Source: Ectocarpus siliculosus
Lineage: Eukaryota; Sar; Phaeophyceae; Ectocarpales; Ectocarpaceae
Direction of reading: 5' to 3'
Length of the DNA: 64,000 nt
NCBI GenBank assembly: GCA_000310025.1
Contig: FN649731.1
Span: forward strand, 2,275,114-2,339,113
Below are positions 23,001 through 35,806 of this stretch, one piece after another; within the stretch, counting starts at the first letter, position 1, and each line of letters begins with the position of its first letter. The notes below the pieces were generated by a model that did not search any database, was not told where the DNA came from, and saw nothing but the letters and a program-made list of their open reading frames with translations. A program made the translations under genes and the position numbers.

Positions 23001-26000
23001 TCCAGGTGTTTCTGTCGCTCACGCTACACGAGCGCAACCTGCTGTCGCTGGATTTCTTGGAGCACATCTCCAAGGCCGCCACAACCCTGTTCCTCGAGCA
23101 GAAGGAGAAGAAGAAGATGAAGATGAAGCTGCCGTGTGGGGTGGCAAAGGGGCACCCCGAGAAGGTGAGTCAGAGGGAGGATGGGATGGGATGAAACGGG
23201 AAGGGAGGGGAGGGGATAACGGTGGGGCACCGCTGCTGCTGTAATGTCCTGTGGTTGTCTGTCTCTTAGATCGCCTCGGTTCACACCATGTTGATTGATG
23301 GCTCTCCGGAGCTTGGTATTTAGTCATCATGACCACAGCAGTAGAAACAGTAGAAAACAACGGACGGTTGTGTTGCTTTTAATAGACTCTTTTTTCGAGG
23401 CTCTCAGGACCCATTCCCTTTTGAGTGAGGGCCAACAACAGAAGGGCTGGGGTGGGAACCGAGAACTGGACCAAGTATGGTGAAATGCTGGGGAAGGGCG
23501 TTGCCCTTGGTTTTTTGAGCCTGCGATCTCGCAACAAGTAGCAAGGCCATGGTCTTGGTTACACCTCTCCTAAGGTTCCACGCTTTCCACATGGAGACGA
23601 ACTGCTCCTTGCGGATGGGCTCCTATCTTGCCATCCTAACGTATGGCAACTGCTCTATGATGCCATCCAAAAGAGAGACCAGGACGAGCCGACAAGCTCA
23701 CATTACATGGCATCATCGTATGCCATCGTGAACAATGTTGTTCTACTGCTCGAAACCCCATCGGATTCGCCTAATATTCCTTTGCGTGCACGGGTGCTAC
23801 TGCTGCTCCTGGTGCTGCTGCTGCTATCTCTCTTTCAGTCTGCGTTTGTCGAGACTCACCTTCAAGACGTGCCGGTTGTGGCTCACCCCGGCGGGATGCT
23901 CAACACGAACGTGGCGTGGGCAGAGCTTGGGGATGTCGATTTCCTCGTGAATGGCAGCAGGTGCGGCGTAATTGCTATCTTTCCAAAACCTTATTCATCG
24001 GCGTGCATGACTTGTTGCTGCCCAAGCTCTCTCATCCTCGACTCGATTGCCTTGAAGACCCGTGAATGTGGCGGGACCCAACACATCAGTATCGATTCAT
24101 GTTTTTTCCGTGTGAACGATGTTTGATAGCGCTCAGTTTGTTTTCCAGAACGACGAGTGTGATTCCGCGCCAACCAGGTGTGTCACTTTCGGTCTACGGT
24201 TCTCGCAGTCAGGGGAAACACCTGCGGTATGCACATGGAACCCGAACTGTTCTTAACGTATTTGCCGTGATCCCTCGTCCGCTTCGTGGGTCCCTCGGTC
24301 GATGGGTGGAATAGTCAAGCGGAAACGGAAACTGTCGTCGTTAACGCTGCTTTCTTTTCTTGTCTCCCTGGCCAGATGTACCATCTACACGGCGGTCTAC
24401 AAGGACCAGCAGGTGGTGGTGAAGCTCATGCGGAAGGACGTCCAGGATGCGGCCCTGGTGAGGGACGAGCTAGAGCTAGAGCTGGCGTTGCTCCGAAGGT
24501 CAGTCCAACTTCTTAATGTTTTGCAGCGGGATGGTTGGTTTGAGGCAGCAGCATCGAACGGTAGCTCGCCGCACCGTGATCTTTGCACACTGCTACAGCA
24601 CGCGATCCTGCTTGGTCTTGGGAGTACACCGCCCGGAGTGCATGCGTCGATGTCGCAAAGCGTAGGCGCGAGTGTGCCTTTGCTTGCGCAGGCAGGTCGC
24701 AAGGCATTCCCTTTAGAGTAGTCAGAACTTCCGCGAGCGCACGCCCAGCAGTGAATTCCAGTGTTGCCCCGCCTCTCGACATCACACTTAACCAACCCCC
24801 CCAGACACCCTTTTCCGGGATTATTGAGCGAGGAGTGGGGAATGAGATTCAACTGAGCGTGACAAACACCCCTTGTCGATTTTCCCCGGGCTCGTATGAA
24901 TCGGACGCGTGCAGGGTACGGCACGAGAATATCGTGCGGCTGCTTGGGGCGGGGAAGGACCCCGAGAGGTTCTTGATCATCGCGAGACTCGACGGGGGCA
25001 CACTCTCGCAGCGCTGCGACCACGGGTCGAGGCTGCGCGATCGACGAGGACGGTTCAAGACCGGGAAACCCTTCAGCCACATGCAGGTGCGGCGCTTCTT
25101 CGCCGCCACGAAGTCGCACGCCGGCGGCCATCGTGTAGCGTACGTCTCTCCTTTTTCCGGTTTCCAGCAGCGGCACAGGCGTGTCGTCTCGTGCGGCTTG
25201 TTCTTGGGGATAATGTGCCCTCTGTGGGCGACGCCAGTTGTACTTGGTCCACACAACAAGAGGAGTTGATGTGTTTTTTTACGTCATGCGAGAGTTTTGC
25301 TTTGGTGTCCGCTGACAGGTCAGTTTGGTTTTCTTCACCCAGGGGAGGGGAGGCCGGAAGGTTGTCCGACCGTAAGAAGGTGTCAAGGTGTAGTAAAATA
25401 GCAAACTAGGACCTGTTCGTATCTTGTAGCTCGCCGGGCAAGCTCTTAAAGCCTTGGTGTGCTATCTAGAAATTGCATGCAAGCACGGCAAACGCCTTGT
25501 TCGTATCTACTGTAGCCGCTCACCGAAGAGGCGAGGGCGGTAGCCCGTTCAACGTGAGGATACTTGTTGCCGGCGGCGGTTGCTGCCGTCGTCAGTGTTC
25601 GACCTCTGTCTCGACGTCCGCGCTTTGTGCTATGTATTTAGCTTCCTCCGGTCTTCCCTTTCTTCGTCCCCCAGTTGCTTCGGTGCGCGCGGCAGCTGGC
25701 GGCAGCTTTGCGGCACCTCCACGAGGAGGCCATTCCGGGCAGGATGGTGGTGCACAGGGACGTTAAGCCGGACAACATCGGCTTCAACGCTGACGGCGAC
25801 CTGAAGCTGCTGGATCTGGGCCTTAGCAAGGTGGTGTCCAAGAGCGAGGTGGACAACGCCATGTTCAACATGACGGGCGAAACTGGCTCGGTTCGATACA
25901 TGGCGCCAGAGGTACGTACGGTTTACCCTACCTTACCGAGAGAATGTAGAAGTATATTCGTAGGGACGAGTTTGGATGGGCGAGGCATCTGCTGAACATT

Positions 26001-27651
26001 TTTGGGAGTGCCACAGCACCAGAGGTGCTATCGCACAATATGACGCTTTCGGAAAGGGGATGATTTTGATTTTTGCCAATGATCCGCACGTCTTTCGACT
26101 TGTACATTACGTCCGTTGCGTTCGACAGCTTGTTTTTGCGCCGCTTTGTCGTTGGTGACGTCTTTGGTGTTTTGTTGTTTCTACCGTGTTGCGTTGCAAC
26201 CAGCCGACGTTGACTTCGCTGTTTCCTTCGCTTGGTGCAATCTAGGTCGCCGAGTCGCGGCCCTACAACGAAAAGGTGGACGTCTACTCGTTCGGCATCA
26301 TCCTTTGGGAGATGTCCACGCTCAAGAAGCCGTTTGACGGCATGGGACGCGACCGATTCCTCTCGCAGGTGATGATCCGAACGAATTTCTCCGATCCGAT
26401 CGATTTGCGAGGTAAAGCGAGTCGGGTTAACTCACGTTTCGACAGATTGGCTTCATTCAGATATCGGAGAAAGTCGTTTGACCAAATTGACCTCGAGTTC
26501 AGCCGCGCGGAGGAAATTTTACAATGGTGTCCCGGTGGATAGCGTCTCTCACGGCGGGAGGAACGAACAATGTTGTAAGTTATAAATGCAGGTGTTGAGT
26601 TGACTCAGGCTTTCGGGTAGCCGTGTGACTCCCTACCTTTGCCTTGCAACCGATCAAATCGGCTCAAAACGTGTCGCGACCGCCTGTTCTGCATGCCACG
26701 CCTCTCGCAGGTCATCCGAGGATCGCACCGACCCCCGGTACACAAGAAGTGGCCCAAGCCTTGGTCCGAACTCATGCAGGTAAAATTTGCAAGGCTTACT
26801 GCGATTGGACGGTTCATTTGTTTCTCTGTTCTCGATACAACTCCTGTGTCTAGCGCTACGGTATGATTGGTGTCCCGAGTGTTCAAATTGTACGACCGTG
26901 ACAAACAGGTCCATTTTTGGGAATTGTGCAGTTGATGCTCGATGATGACGTGTGACCGGTGTGTTTGCGTCAAGTGCGCTTCATTTCTTTTCTTTTCAAC
27001 ACTCACTCGAGAGATGAGACCGTGCGCACATGCACCCTCTCCTCGCGACCCCTATCGTACTGTTTCTACGTAGAGTGCTGCATGCAATATTGCCCTCTAC
27101 GCCCCCCCCCCCCTACCTACTCACGGCGCTTCCCGCTTGGTGATGTGAAAACCTGGTCCGGTGAAAACCCGGCGTGCTCCGTCCCGGCTTTGGAGGGATG
27201 CGAGGTCAATGGTCTAACGACTACGGCAGGCACGACTATGAGTACACCCCCCCCCCCCCCCCCCCCCCTCCATGGCGGCTGCTTGNNNNNNNNNNNNNNN
27301 NNNNNNNNNNNNNNNNNNNNNNNNNNNNNNNNNNNNNNNNNNNNNNNNNNNNNNNNNNNNNNNNNNNNNNNNNNNNNNNNNNNNNTTCCCCCCCCCCCCC
27401 CCCCCCCCCCCCTACTTGCTTGTTTGAATTCTTGCACACACTTCTGCATGGAGCGCCTGTCGCGGTACGTAAAGTCTTGATCTTATCTTGTGCCTTCCCT
27501 CTGCCCCCTGCCGTCCGCCATCGTGCTGGTTTTGTTCTTGGGACCCCAATGCGTAGTCTTGCTGGGCTGAAGACCCTACGAAACGACCGTCCTTCGCGAA
27601 AGTCGGCGACCTGTTGCAGGGGATGCTGCAAGATGGAATAGACCAGAACTG
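20047..27651 (+). CDS. TKL-like protein kinase with conserved N-terminal region (kinase B), 3' end unresolved
   Basis: Paralogue of the minus-strand kinase. Ten exons join in phase: 20047-20409, 22332-22496, 23006-23164, 23839-23960, 24376-24498, 24915-25086, 25675-25911, 26246-26368, 26711-26779 and 27557-27651, giving 542 residues. The kinase domain has VVVK (Lys 286), [19 protein letters not shown] (Asp 397), DLG instead of DFG (Asp 415), [21 protein letters not shown] and [12 protein letters not shown]. The glycine loop is degenerate in the same way as in kinase A (NGSRCTIYTA). The N-terminal 265 residues match kinase A in order and partly in intron position. The last found exon ends in a GTGAGT donor, so at least one more exon follows; a tiny one ending in TAA at 27769 would fit in frame but is not proven. 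The N gap lies in the intron before exon 10. Confidence 0.8.
20733..20993. mobile_element. 261-bp MITE with Tc1/mariner/pogo-type ends
   Basis: The ends are inverted and nearly identical: CAGTCGACCCCGCTTTAA on the left and, read inward on the other strand, CAGTCGTCCCCGCTTTAA on the right, continuing GACAC on both sides. TA flanks each end (20731-20732 and 20994-20995), the usual target of this superfamily. There is no coding capacity. It sits in intron 1 of kinase B. Its ends differ from those of the Tigger-like element at 50437, so that element is not its obvious source. Confidence 0.85.
27286..27385. other. Assembly gap (100 N)
   Basis: Exactly 100 N, the usual placeholder for a gap of unknown size. 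Both sides are long C runs (27246-27268 and about 27388-27412), so the break was probably caused by a homopolymer. It falls inside an intron of kinase B. Confidence 0.95.
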
Positions 27652-27901
27652 GTGAGTCGCCGTTGCCAGCGGCTCAACTGCGCATACTGTTACCGACGTG
27701 CATGCTTGTCCTTTTGGGGGATTTAATATGCTCGTGTGAGGTCGGTGCAGGGTCCATTCCTTACAATAATTGTGGGGGATGTACATACCCTAGCGTTGGT
27801 GGACTGCGCGTCCCCCCCCCCCCAAGCCATTGCGAGACACGACAGTTGGTAGGTAGGTGAAGTGATAAAGTCTTGCCAGGACGGCTGTCCCCACGAACTT
27901 T

Positions 27902-29292
27902 TCAATCGAACTCTCCGTACCGAACTTTGTTGACATACATCATGAAGAAGGTCTTGCTCCCAGCCGTCGATTGATTCCTACATAGATTCCAATCACCAGG
28001 CACCGGGAATGTAAACGCACAACGCTGTCTACCGTCGAGCTGCATGTCCGCGTGTACCCGATGAACCGAAGGTACCTGCTTTTTCAACAATGTACATGTA
28101 CACCCAACACTTTCCCGCAAACCCCGTCCCCCGTCCCCTGCATGTCGCGCGAAACGTGCCGACAGGAACAAGGCGCCCCCGACTGGCTTCATGTCCAGGC
28201 TAGGGCTGAAGAACCGACACAGCTCGTGGTTTTGAGCATGGCAGTTCGTTTGTTGTAGTGCTTTCATTTTTTCCCGAGGACGGGGGGTCACGTCTCCGTG
28301 AATATTGTGTCTGTTAGAACCCCGTGTCTTTACCATGCGTGTAACCTCACCGGGCAGTATCTACTTGTTGTCTATTGTTTTGTTTTTCGAATTCGTATTC
28401 ACAATCGGTTGTTGCTTCTTGTGCTTCCTCACCCCTTTCGTGCCTTCAAGGCCGAAGCAAGCTTGTGGTGAGGAGAGGAGTTGTTTTTGTCTTTTGCTCT
28501 GGGCTGGGTCTTGGTTTGTTTGTGTTTAGTGTTGTGCGAGTATCTGTGTGCCAAGCAACGCGGCGTAGACGCCGGGAGCACATGTACAGAATTGCTCGAT
28601 GTAGCATGCGCGTGGTTGTGTGGTCCCGTTTTTCTCTGTAGTACTGTTGACATGTTTATGACACCTGCCTGTTTTGTTGTGGCGCTGTCTGTGCGTGTTC
28701 CCAAAAGCTGTGAGATGGGACTTAAGCGTTCATCGATAAGATACATGCCAACATGTGTCTAGTATAGAGAAGTGCGAGGGCCATGAGAACGGAGAAGATT
28801 TTGGAACTCGTGCGCCAAGGTGGACACTTTGGGTCGGTCGTGGTATCTTCCTGCGGGTGTACATACCGTGTGCCTCGTATGAACGAGACAAATGGAGTAT
28901 TATTAGGGGCACACTTGATGCCGCTCGCTTCAATGGAGACAGACCTCCTTCGTGAGAGGCACGGAGAGCTTCGACCGCGCCGGCAAGTTAGACCAAGTTT
29001 TACTTTGCTTCGCTCATTACACTGCATGCTGCTCTAACAAGCGCATGCATACCTATGGCATGTTTTTTTTGCGTGTCTTTGGTCATGGCTCGCTGCAGTT
29101 TCTCTGGAACTGGAACTGTGCATGCAAGTGCTGCGTTCTTTCTCTCGAACACAATCAATTGATTCGTCGTGCCTTACCTCCTTGCTGATGCGCGCATCGC
29201 AGCCGCCCCTCGCCCTCCCTCGTAGCCCTGGAGCACATGCACCACGTTGGCTCGAAAATGGAAGGCACAGTTGGACAGGAGGCACCGCACTT
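27902..29292 (-). CDS. Unidentified gene, two supported exons including the 3' end
   Basis: I do not recognise this gene. The terminal exon is 28075-27902: it follows a good AAAAGCAG acceptor and encodes 57 residues (VPSVHRVHADMQLDG near the start, VNKVRYGEFD at the end) before TGA. An upstream exon at 29292-29178 begins EVRCLLSNCAFHF and ends with the strong donor GTAAGG. Its phase (2) does not match the terminal exon (0), so at least one linking exon between 28076 and 29177 is missing. The stop lies close to the 3' end of kinase B, which makes the two genes convergent. Confidence 0.45.
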
Positions 29293-29383
29293 CTGTTGTA
29301 GCAACCCCAAACCGCGATAAACCCATCGGAGAGTTCAGAGAGGTGCATACTGCACACACACACATCTATCTTGTGTATACTGT

Positions 29384-29455
29384 GTTGGATCAGTACCAGT
29401 ACGGACATATGAAGGTACTGGGTAGAGAGAGATCGGAACGGTTTTTAGTGTGAAG

Positions 29456-29486
<31 letters not shown>
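29384..29486 (+). repeat. SINE-like dispersed repeat, copy 3 (5' truncated)
   Basis: Contains only the 3' half of the family, from GTTGGATCAGTACC through GGTACTGGGTAGAGAG to TGTGAAGACAACA, then about 28 bases of CAA repeats. Confidence 0.75.
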
Positions 29487-29487
<1 letters not shown>

Positions 29488-30061
29488 ACTGTAGTCTAAC
29501 TTTTGGACAGAGAGAAGAGGTGTTGCTGCATGCTATTCTTAACGTTGTAGGCGATCCCTAGACGCTACATAGCCCCGAGGTCTATGGCATACACACGATC
29601 TGTTATTTGTGACTTTCAGGTCTGACCGGATGTATGTACGTTGACTGGAGGAAACTAATAGACTAGATAGAGTGTGATCACTTTTCTGTCTGCTGTCTGA
29701 TATGGTAAAATATTTACGTTCAGTTCGCCATACGACAAAAAACAGGACATCAATTATTGGAACGTTGGCCCCAAAGCACACGCAATCTCTCAATCACAAC
29801 GGATTCATCTCTGCTCTGCTGTGTATCCAATGTTAGTCATGCGAGTGTACGTCCCAAGCCCCCAACACATCCACCCGAGGGGGCCTCCTGGTTGAACCGA
29901 TGGAACACCCCCCCCCCCCCCCGCCTCCCATCCAGTGGACCACAGCATGACCTGCAACCACTGCAACCATCTGAAATTGTTTGAAATCAGCCCGCACCCA
30001 CATCTTGATCGGCTAGCTGCACATCGCATTGCCACCCACAGCACCACCCGACGTCACAGCC
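29487..30061. other. Intergenic, no gene seen
   Basis: A short stretch with a C homopolymer at about 29907-29922. No supported exon. Confidence 0.5.
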
Positions 30062-30297
30062 ATGGCCGCGACAACGGTACCTGGCTGCTTTGCGTGCCAT
30101 GTGGACTGTGCAACGGGCTGTGCCGCCGACGATCAACCCTTCGATCACCCCGACTACGCTGACTACAAAATACCGAGCTTTGACGAGAAGGACGCGGACG
30201 AGGCGGAGCTGCGATCGACGCGACTGCATAGCAATAATAGCAAGGAGGAGCCCCAGGACTCAGATAAAGGGATGGAGATCAGCACGGACGAGCCTGT
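30062..30297 (+). CDS. Possible first exon of an unidentified gene
   Basis: A stretch from ATG at 30062 encodes about 79 residues: a Cys-rich start (PGCFACHVDCATGC), then an acidic, charged section (FDEKDADEAEL, then EEPQDSDKGMEI), ending at a GTGAGT donor. No known family is evident. A further open stretch after an acceptor at 30344 keeps frame (PVMVRDPSPLHFLAKQAY) and ends in TGA near 30482. That join would need an intron of only about 47 bp, far shorter than any other intron in this window, so it is doubtful. Confidence 0.35.
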
Positions 30298-31774
30298 GAG
30301 TGGGACTGGAGTGCGTGTTGAGGAGATTGGGTGGATCTGCAGCTGCTGATTGTTTTGTTCGCATCTACGACAACAGCAGATCTGCCGGTGATGGTGAGAG
30401 ACCCTTCGCCGCTTCATTTTCTGGCCAAGCAAGCCTACAAACAAGTCTTACGATTTGATGAGGGATTACATGTGTCGTCTTGATGATGGTGAGCCTCGCC
30501 ATCGCCAACTCACACCAAGGGGATAGCGCACGGCTCTCAACCTTGTCCATCGTGTGACAAGAGGCGATGACTCTTGGTTTGCCTGCTGCTGCCAGCATAT
30601 TTGTAAACACGACTTTACCCCCTACCAGTACTCGTTGCCCCTGTTGGCCAAGTTCCCGTGGCTGTTCATTTTCCAATTTTGGTGCGTCGGAACCAGAACA
30701 AAAACAATGGCTAGCGATCCACACGCACCGTACGTCATCATGGTTGATTCCCGTCATCATGAAGACTACTCCCATCAAAACACAGCGGATGTCGTGCAGA
30801 ACTTTCGATAGAGAAGCGGACCATCCATTTTGGCGCATTGCGAATAGCGTTGTTGACACAGATGCCACAGCAGCAACAAGTTCAAAGATAATCGAAACAA
30901 CACCTTCCTTCTATGACTTCTATGTACACGTTCCCAGCAACATACAGATAGATACACAAGACGGCCACCAAACTGTCTTGCTGGCCCTGTTACCCACGGG
31001 GGAGATATCGCTGTGTGCTGCTCGGGAATCGTGGAAATACAGGTAGCCTTCGCTGACGCTATGGAGTCATCGCTATGTAATCTATCTTTGACTCTCGTCT
31101 TCTACTTGTATGGATTCGTTGGGTTATATTGAAGTACTAAGAAAACAATGAAGAAAAACGTTGGGGCACGAACAAATAAAAACCATGCCGCCTTTCACAG
31201 CGGTCGGACCCTCCCTCTCTCTCGCTCTCTCTCTCTTTCATGCACAGACACCCGATAACGGGATTGAGAGATTGAGATCCTGGCCCTGTTCGCAGTGTCA
31301 GCAGATGATTTCGTAGGAACGTGCGTAGTAATGTGCACACACACACCCTTGAACACTCAACTGTTCATTTTTAGTGCCTGTTTAGTCGACTGCCTGTCTG
31401 CAGACAACAAGTGCCACTGGAGTAGGGAGTTTGAAAATTGAAATTTGAAATTTGTTGTCGAAGATAACTACTGACTTGGTTGAGAATTCATGCACGCGGT
31501 ATTGTTGCGTACATACTTCAAGTATTTGTCTGCAGACAAAAGGCTTCAACAGGACTTGGGCCTTATCGCAACAGCAGCAACAACAATGTAGAAGTAGACA
31601 ATAAATATGCTTCAGTCCCTTTCTTCAACAGCACACGGGCGGCCAAAAGTTACCGCAAACAAAGGCGAAGATAGAGCCCCCCGAAGTCAGAGGTACCAGA
31701 AGGGGTGCGAAAAAACAGCAAGATACAGAACAAGATAGCTCACTCTTTGTAACTTCACGGGGGGGGGGGTACTC
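30298..31774. other. Intergenic, with a dispersed repeat
   Basis: Apart from the repeat at 30951-31128 there is no supported gene. A hydrophobic open stretch (YSLPLLAKFPWLFIFQFW) at 30629-30680 ends at a GTGCGT donor and could be a lone exon. Confidence 0.45.
30951..31128 (+). repeat. Dispersed repeat, copy 1 (relative at 48215)
   Basis: Aligns over about 180 bp with 48215-48402, sharing AACTGTCTTG, CTGTTACCC, GGGGAGAT and GGATTCGTTG. Both copies end in an A-rich stretch, which suggests a retroposon. A third, shorter copy is at 46072. Confidence 0.7.
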
Positions 31775-32160
31775 TTATGTTTTGCATGCCTTAGCGGTTA
31801 TACCATTGACCACGCGTCCTCGAGAGGACGGAGCATTGTTCCCACAGGACCGATCACCGATGGCCAATCGTTCCTTCCTACTTTGCCAAAGGTGGCTCAA
31901 AAATGTCTTCCCTAGTCTGTCTATCCTAACGATATCCCTTCCCGCCTTTTCAAACCACTTCCTACTCCCCAGTACAGCTACCGTCCTCTCCTCTCTATTC
32001 CATGCCTCAAACATCTCCCTGTACGTCCCTTGTATTTTTCCCAGCTCAGTCATGTACACTTCCCTCTCCTCTTCGTACCACGGACATTCCGCGACTAAAC
32101 ATGAACACGGTCTTCGCATTCGAAGCCGCAATCACATTTGAACGTGTCGTCTTCGTCGTT
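31775..32160 (-). pseudogene. LINE (non-LTR retrotransposon) 3' fragment, frameshifted
   Basis: The minus strand encodes the region that follows the reverse transcriptase in many LINE ORF2 proteins: a Cys-rich knuckle (FKCDCGFECEDRVHV) followed by the conserved ECPWYEEEREVYMTEL block. The knuckle and the block are in different frames, with a TAG ending the first, so the copy is broken. It is 5' truncated; no reverse transcriptase motif lies upstream. Confidence 0.7.
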
Positions 32161-35100
32161 TACCGTCCTATGTCTTCATCCACGTTAACTTCACGGCGGG
32201 GGGGCATTTCATATGAAAGGGGCGCATCCTCTTCGGAAGTACGGTAGCCGCCTGCAGACAACTATAATAGCGTACATGTACATGGTGCATTTTTGTTTTG
32301 TGGACAACCGCTAGGCAGGCACGGCCGTTCTCATAAAGTAATGTGCAGTTAGTTGGTAGTTACAGATGTACAGTGCATGGATTGTGTGTGATACTGTAAC
32401 TCTCTCTCGCTCTCCCCTCCGCTCTGAGACACGCTCGAAAGTACACGGTGAGACCCCGCCAAATGGGAACGACGACTCAGGCAGAAGTTGAAAGCGATTG
32501 GTCCGGCGGTATTTTCATGGCATCGAAAACGAAACAATGGTTTCTCTGCGGACACGTATACTGTACAGTACCGCAGGAGGAAAGTTGTGAGCCCTGCTGA
32601 AACGTCAAACACATACACCGCGAGGTGATTAGATTGGCGCCAGAATAAATGGGACGAAAGTGCGCGCACGCACACAGCAGTAGTCCACAATTTCTCCGAG
32701 CGAATGCAGCAGACAGTGGTGGGTAGCCAGACACGGCCTGTAAATGCGTTGTTGTGACTCTGATACTGGACACAAGCGCCGCCTCGGAGCCGTTCTCCAC
32801 TTGCACAACCCCGGGTAGCACAAGCCTCTGGCATGGATGAAGCTGGGTGTCCGGTAGCCTCTTTAAGCCATGCTCAGACCACACATCGGGCAGGGATGGT
32901 AAATTAGTGGGCCAAGAACGGGCAAAACTCATGTGCAGAGCCAGCCGTGAGTCGCTCGGTTGTCGAAACGCCAATACAGCAAGAGCTTCATGAAACCCAG
33001 GACGGCCTCGAGAGCTTGTGCTGTTCCGTGGTATTTTAGAATATCGGTTTGCTCATCTTGTGGTGAACTTCGATGCTGCGGTCCATTTACATGTTTTTGC
33101 GGCGGAATCCACTGTGGAGACAGGTTTGGAATTATCATTTTGGTATTTCTTTACTCTCTCTAGAGCGTCAGCAGTCCACACGTCACGTAAGAAAAAAATC
33201 CCACCCATCCTCTCCATTCTTGACTCCTCTTATTTGCCGAGTTATTTTTCTTCCGTCCTTGAACCCAAAAACACGCAGGCGGAGGGCTCGTCCTTGATGC
33301 GGTTCGTGTTGTGGGCTTTGAACGTCAAGACTGACACGGGCGCATGACCAACCTACGGCCGAGAGATACTGCATTGACGACGTTTCGTGCGGTAGGCCTG
33401 TGCCTGCTGCCGCCTTTTACGGGATGTGGCCCGGATGGGTGAGGCCCACCTCGAATATGCCATTCGGAGGCCCTTAGCTTGCTCGATCCCACTGGAGCGA
33501 AAACGTGAAAATCGGATGGAATGGGGCCCGGTGTATGTGTGCAGTGCGCCTTAGCCGTGGAGGGGAAGTAGGAACTGGGAAATTGGGGTTGGGGTTGCAC
33601 CCCTCGCTTGGCGCTTCCTGCGGCCTCTCTGCGACGTCCAGCAGTGTCGGTGTTATGCCGTGCTGCGGCAATCGCTACCTGCTCTGTGTATCAAGCTGGT
33701 GTTGGCCGGCAGCCAATTATTGCGTGCATGCGCGCGTGTCGTCTTGCACATGAGATCATCCTGGATGGTTGTTATCATCTACCAGGCCCGTCGGCACATA
33801 CAGTGTTCGTAGTCTGCGTGTGGAATGGTTTGTTGGTATACTGGAAGATGCAATGGGGATACCGGCTCGCGGTCTCGAAAAAGGAAATTTTTGTTGGTCC
33901 CGTGAATCCCGTAGGATAGTTTTCCTGTAGTTCCAGGGGGCTGCAGTTACCCGCGAGGTTGACAGTCTTCGTGGAGTGCATGTCTTTTTCCTGGCGAATG
34001 GTGTCTTGTTGTAGAATATTTCATTTCTCGTGCATCAGGAGGCTGTTGGATTGAGTTTCATGGAGGTGTATATATTTGTCTAGCGGAGCAGTAAGTGTTC
34101 ATTCGTTGTATCTTAGGTATGTAGTTGCGTCTAAAGGCGACAACCCGCACAAAGGAGTCAGTTCTCGAGTAGTGCGCGTGATGCATGAAGAACGTGGTGG
34201 CTGCGATTGTCATAGAAGTTGTTTCTTTTGTCGTGATAGTTTTGTTTCAGTAGCGCGTTCATTCTTTGGTCAATCGTGAGCAAGACACGAGCGGACCTCC
34301 CCGCAGCTACGCTATTTGTATCACGTACGTTTTATTTTCATGTCTACTGTAGTGTTCTTGTTTCTGCAGCGTTCCGTGCAAGTGTGTGGGAGATCAGCGC
34401 ATGTGAACCTCAGTTGGTCTGGTTGAGTCTACTCAACGAGCCTTTTGTTTGTCCGGTTTCCAACGCGAAATTTGTTCGCACAACTCGCCCGATTGTTAGC
34501 AGCAGCGGTAAACGATAACGGTGGAGATAGGGCACGTTTAGTTGCTGTTCATCTACCCATCCATCTCTGGGGGGGGGTCGCGTCCCAGGTGTCAAAGTGG
34601 GCTTCCTCGACGAGGGGGTGTTCAGCCTTCGCTGCGTGCTTAATGTTATGAATAGGGTTAGCCTACGGCTAGCACCCGCATTTGAGAACCTCTAGTTTTT
34701 GGCCGGGGTTGGGTTCTTAGTTCCCGGGGTTATGCTACGAATGGCCGCTAATTTATTTAGTGCAGCAAGCGCACAGGTTCTTAGCCGGGCGCGTATGGTG
34801 CCCAAGCTCATAGACTTTGAGTTTGACGAGACTGTATCAATCAACTTCTTGACGACCACGTCTTGAAAGAGGATGCTAGCTAACTGTACCCCAACTACCA
34901 TACGCTAGTGGTTTCCCTCGCAAGATCACTTCGGATCCTGGACAAACGACTACGTAGTACGTCGTATTGGAGAGGTGTTGACCCTACACCGTTGGTGTGT
35001 TGAGAGCGGTTCACCGCGCCCACCATGCGCCGTGATTTCCGAGTTTACCAAGTCAGGGCGTTATGCTTGCTTCCGCTGAAGAAGACTTGTTTCGGTGCCT

Positions 35101-35806
35101 GCGTGCATGTGGCTTTTGGTCTTGCCCGCCTACGAAAAGGTACGCGAAGCTAAAACGCCTGACGGCCTCCCCGCACAAGTAGAGAATGGTCACAACAATT
35201 TCGTGCTTTTTGGCTACCGAGACGCAAAACTACGTGCCGCAGTTCTGGACCTCCGCAAAACTCGGTCGGTAGAGAGTTTTTTTAGGATGGACAAGGATCA
35301 TGATGGTTTTGGGCGATTTATGGCCGATGGCACCAGTGATGGAAACTTCTCGCCATTTTCGCGCCGGAGGAGCTGTTTTGTCAAACAAGAAAACGACGCC
35401 CCTTCGAGCGTGGTGTTATCTCGAACGGGTAGTGTTTCAGTGATCTGTGCATTTCTAAGAAAACGACGCCTATTTAAACAACTTTATTGAACCTGGAGTA
35501 GTCAAGAATCTGGTTTTTGAAGGACCTGGCGATGAACAACTTGAGCCTCACAGATAACATTCCACAAAAATTGCCTTTGAGTATCAGTTGTTGCTCGGTG
35601 AAGATTCCCATGCTTTTTAGTTTAGCTGTCTGGCTGTTTGACAACCTACCCGGCAACGACGTACGGTAGTCTCGACAAGGCGACGCGTGGAGCATGTGAT
35701 TCTCCTCAAAGTGGGGTTTGTGTTTCCGTGATAAATGACACCTACTACCTGCGCCATCCTGCAGCAACAAACAAACCTCTCTCCCACGTTTCAAGGCTAC
35801 CTATGT
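32161..35806. other. Intergenic, weak coding signals only
   Basis: No gene is well supported. The minus strand at 34692-34901 and the plus strand at 35095-35490 are open and not obviously low-complexity, but neither shows a recognisable domain or a matching exon partner. They may be retroelement remnants. Confidence 0.4.
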
